From contig CM044880.1 in the NCBI GenBank assembly GCA_024500155.1, positions 3,782,001 through 3,846,000 of the forward strand: a stretch of DNA of 64,000 nt, given 5' to 3'. The translations under genes were made by a program, and so were the position numbers. Position 1 is the stretch's first letter; each line of letters opens with the position of its first letter. Below, piece after piece: positions 61,188 to 64,000 of this stretch. This stretch comes from Chenopodium formosanum (taxonomy: Eukaryota; Streptophyta; Magnoliopsida; Caryophyllales; Amaranthaceae). Under the pieces are notes generated by a model that saw nothing but the letters and a program-made list of their open reading frames with translations, ran no database searches and was not told where the DNA came from.

Positions 61188-62411
61188 TCAAAGGTATAAA
61201 TTAAGGAAAAAAAAACATCCATCTGGATTTGACAGCAAGAATAAATATGCATACTTTTTTTTTTTCTTCTTTGGCAAGGCTTTCTTCACTAGATGCTGCT
61301 TCTCTTCAACGAAATACGACATCTCCATAAATCCATTCGGAATACCATGAGCTCTGAGTCTCTCAACACTTTTGGACTTCAAATCATACCAACCAAGTCC
61401 CTTACAGTCTATCTCTAACAAAATTTTCCTCCCATCTTTCGAGTAAAAAACCGGCTTAATCTGCACATAAATCCCTAAACTCTGCAGCTGGCAAATTCTA
61501 AACAACATAACCCAAGACTCTTTCATTCCATATTCCTTCATCATCCAAATATCGACACTTTTGACTAGAGGATTACTCAACACACAGTTATTAGGAGGAG
61601 GGTGATAAAGAGCACTTGTGTGATGATTAGCCACCAAACATAAACACCCACCCATTTCCAACAAAAGTGGCACCAAATCACTCCTAGAATTTTCATTATA
61701 ATTGGGGCATTCAATAAGTGAGAATTTCTCAGTGTTTAGATCAAAACTCGTAATGAAATTACATACCAAATCCGATTCATTAGTAATCACAGTATAATGT
61801 AAAGCCTCATTAACAAGAACACCATGATAATCTTCACAAAAGATATAATATGGAATACCTTGAATACTTTTCCATGAATTGGTGTTGAGACTGTATACTT
61901 TGGCTTCATTGTAGTAAACTTTGTCATTTACATACTTTTGAATCATCCTCAAAACCTTGTAATCGTCGTTTTTGCTGTCATACCCGAACCCGAACCAGAC
62001 CGAACCCATGGAAGGTTCTGGAATGTAATTAGAGGGCAACCTACGACATGATTTGATGAGAGGATTGTACAAGAAAATGTCGATTTTTAATTTATCGGAG
62101 AAACAGAGTATGCCGTTGCAGGAACCAAAGAATACGACGTCGCGGCGTTGAAGAGGATGATTGAGCTTCGAGAAAGAGACATGGTTACGATGTGGGTCAA
62201 GCTCCACTGAATGAAGGGAGACATTTTCTGAAGAAATGAGGAGATGACGATCGGAATTGGAAATTAGGGTTTGATTGAGGTGAATTTTGATGAAATAAGG
62301 GGATTTGATTAAGGAATTCCAGGGTTTGCAAACGCATTTGAAGCGGAGAAGTGATTTAACAGGTAATCGTGAGAGAATTTCGGTGATAATCTCAGTAGGG
62401 AGTGCCGCCAT
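61188..62411 (-). CDS. F-box/FBA protein, CPR1-like (copy 2)
   Basis: Paralogue of the gene at 56292-57440. Single exon, 407 aa. The F-box spans residues 4-43 (LPTEIITEILSRLPVKSLLRF, then CVCKPWNSLI). FBA motifs: FFGSCNGILCF, YNPLIKSCRRL, FGFGYDSKNDDYKVLRM, EAKVYSLNTNSWK, GVLVNEALHY. It has an insert relative to copy 1 near residues 268-288 (SALYHPPPNNCVLSNPLV). The extreme C-terminus runs through a Lys-coding A tract (about 61251-61268) into hydrophobic residues, so the last 20 or so residues may vary with homopolymer length. Probable SCF substrate receptor, target unknown. Confidence 0.93.
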   Translation of the reverse strand: MAALPTEIITEILSRLPVKSLLRFKCVCKPWNSLIKSPYFIKIHLNQTLISNSDRHLLISSENVSLHSVELDPHRNHVSFSKLNHPLQRRDVVFFGSCNGILCFSDKLKIDIFLYNPLIKSCRRLPSNYIPEPSMGSVWFGFGYDSKNDDYKVLRMIQKYVNDKVYYNEAKVYSLNTNSWKSIQGIPYYIFCEDYHGVLVNEALHYTVITNESDLVCNFITSFDLNTEKFSLIECPNYNENSRSDLVPLLLEMGGCLCLVANHHTSALYHPPPNNCVLSNPLVKSVDIWMMKEYGMKESWVMLFRICQLQSLGIYVQIKPVFYSKDGRKILLEIDCKGLGWYDLKSKSVERLRAHGIPNGFMEMSYFVEEKQHLVKKALPKKKKKKYAYLFLLSNPDGCFFFLNLYL

Positions 62412-63296
62412 TGTTGCTCTAGCTTGAGCTCTGGCCTCTGGGTTTGATTACAGCTGCAAATATATTTGTAGTGGGAAGACGAGAAATCAACGACTCTTTA
62501 TCTCCCTCCTTTTTTTTTTTTTTTTTCTTTTTTTTTAAAAAAAATATATATTTATAATATATTTTGGGTGTTTACTTTTTAGAGAGCCATATAGAATGTT
62601 TTGTACACCCGTCGATTGTATGGTACAACCGGATGTATTTAACAAATTCTACCACAAAGGCCAATACTAAAAATCAAACAGAGAAAGAAGCTCTAACGGT
62701 CTAACCACGTAGGATATTCTTCACTCTCTATTGTTAATTGATATGTGTGTAGGATTTGAAAATAAATACCGCAAAACATTTTGTTAGGTTAAAGCTTACA
62801 AAAAAAAAAAAAAAGAAGAGAAAAAAGAAGGTAATTTGTGTTATTACTCTCTATTGTCAAAATATCTTAATGTACGTATACATCTTATATTATGTACCAC
62901 ACCTCATATTCCCTCCGTATTAATAAATGCTTTATTGGCAATTTTTGCACTATTCACTTGATCTTGAGTTCTTGACTAATGTTTGTAAGTTAAACTTTTT
63001 TAAAGAAAATCTAAACCATACTTGAAAATCTAAACTACTCTGTCTTACGGCCGTATTTGTCTTTTAGTCCATAATTAGAGTACATTTGCAACAATTTTTT
63101 TAAAATATATTTTTAATTTTTATGTATTTTTCAAGACAACGTGGAGCTAATCCCGTAGAAGATTTAAAACTAATCAATTAATAACATAATATAAATTTGG
63201 GGCTCAATTACGGACATAAATTAAGATTCAAACTTTTTCAATTTCATTTATAAATATGAGAATATTTTTTGGTAGATTTTCAATTAACATTATAAT
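62412..63296. other. Promoter of F-box copy 2 and unassigned AT-rich DNA
   Basis: T and A tracts at 62511-62548. The outer half (63215-63296) is similar to 26400-26490. No gene. Confidence 0.5.
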
Positions 63297-63634
63297 TCAT
63301 TATATATATATATAAAGGGGAGTTTTTTCCCGAATTTTTAGAGAGCCACGTAGGATCTAATTTTCTCAGCGCGCCATATAGGATTATAAATCTTAGTAGT
63401 AGCCAATTAAATAAGAGATTATTAATTTCTTTTAGAATTAAATAATTTAAATGCCATGTAAGCAAAATTGGCGAATGAGATTTTTAAGTTTAAATTAATT
63501 AAATATTATACATTATCTTTCAATATTAGGAATTTTATCTAAATATATAACAAATTTTAGGCTCATAAATACAAAAAAAAAAACATTATTTAAAAAAAAT
63601 CAAACAAACCGTGCATTGCACGGGCTTCATCTAG
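63297..63634. mobile_element. Small Helitron-like element
   Basis: Its 3' end has the hairpin CCGTGCATTGCACGG followed by GCTTCATCTAG and then T, as in plant Helitrons (CTRR end). Its start is near TTCATTATATATA. The flanks joined without the insert (TATAATTCATTATAAA) resemble 26478-26500, which lacks it. About 338 bp, non-coding. Confidence 0.75.
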
Positions 63635-63763
63635 TTCATTATAAAATTTTGTAAAAACCATGTGTAACACGAGACTTATTAATCTAATTAAAACCAATAA
63701 GGGCAAAACCAGAAAAAAAAAAAAAATAAATAAAATAAAAAAAAAAATAAATAAATAAGGCAA

Positions 63764-63805
63764 AGCCCAAACAAGACAACACCTTCGTATATTCCAACCA
63801 GCCCA
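63764..63805 (+). promoter_or_regulatory. Two site II motifs (TGGGCT, reverse)
   Basis: AGCCCA at 63764-63769 and 63800-63805, reverse complements of TGGGCT, the site II element common in plant ribosomal-protein promoters. Confidence 0.7.
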
Positions 63806-63878
63806 TAATCCCTTCTATCAATAATCCTGATTTCTCAGTCCACCTGCACCCCAACGCCTGTTGTTCTTCATCGGAAAA

Positions 63879-63887
63879 AAACCCTAG
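63879..63887 (+). promoter_or_regulatory. Telo-box
   Basis: AAACCCTAG 29 bp before the RPL9 ATG, together with site II motifs: the usual pair driving translation-machinery genes in dividing cells. Confidence 0.8.
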
Positions 63888-63915
63888 GAGAGAGAAAAAC
63901 CAGACACCATCAACA

Positions 63916-64000
63916 ATGAAGCAAGTACTATCCTCCGACTCCATGGAAATCCCAGATGGGATCGACATCAAGGTCGACGCTAAGATCATCGTCGTTTCAG
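63916..64000 (+). CDS. RPL9: 60S ribosomal protein L9 (uL6), first exon, partial
   Basis: Encodes MKQVLSSDSMEIPDG and then IDIKVDAKIIVVS before the window ends. This is the N-terminus of cytosolic 60S ribosomal protein L9 (plant form starts MKTILSSETMDIPDG), a structural protein of the large subunit. The start is the first ATG after the telo-box. Only 85 bases are visible, so the rest of the gene and its integrity are unknown. Promoter motifs support an active gene. Confidence 0.85.
   Translation, partial: MKQVLSSDSMEIPDGIDIKVDAKIIVVS

Overview
The window is nuclear DNA of a flowering plant. Genes are AT-rich and intron-bearing, MITEs are abundant, and there is a mitochondrial DNA insert. 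The protein families and the Stowaway, Tourist, MULE, hAT, CACTA and Helitron content fit a eudicot. The overall look suggests Caryophyllales (spinach, beet or quinoa type), but that is inference only.

Layout. 1-5981: most of a minus-strand gene for the B-block-binding subunit of TFIIIC, running off the left edge. 7399-11251: minus-strand plastid 3-phosphoglycerate dehydrogenase (five exons, 619 aa). 13182-16229: two tandem minus-strand SGNH/SASA carbohydrate esterases. 16675-50071: a tandem array of two-exon short-chain dehydrogenases (SDR110C, secoisolariciresinol-dehydrogenase-like) with four intact genes at 16675, 18670, 20859 and 44849, several broken copies, and fragments. Inside the array lie a broken nucleoredoxin-like gene, a tRNA-Gly, a DC1-domain gene, a satellite of about 320 bp units, and many transposons. 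52502-53887: a SKIP23-type F-box/DUF295 gene with an in-frame stop. 56292-62411: two minus-strand F-box/FBA paralogues with long duplicated 3' regions. 63916-end: first exon of ribosomal protein L9 with telo-box and site II promoter motifs.

The most interesting result is structural. Three copies of one MULE-like element (C 22176-22392, A 42497-43287, B 43833-44623) carry target-site duplications that do not match on their own two sides but match across copies. CTTTGTAGG is shared by A's outer end and B's inner end. TTTAATGATG is shared by B's outer end and by C, 22 kb away. The simplest history is an inversion of about 21 kb by recombination between C and B, followed by a flip of about 0.5 kb between A and B. 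Undoing both puts every SDR copy on one strand, rejoins an orphan exon 1 (43616-43653) to its exon 2 (41446-40597), and rejoins two halves of a promoter. The flip also places the orphan promoter and exon 1 upstream of an intact SDR gene in the same direction and a compatible splice phase.

Other well-supported events are a Stowaway MITE inserted exactly at an SDR splice donor, a solo LTR with a 5-bp TSD in an SDR pseudogene, a MULE of about 1.5 kb with a 10-bp TSD in another, and a hAT element with an 8-bp TSD in the nucleoredoxin coding sequence. All coordinates and splice calls were read by eye; no similarity search was run.
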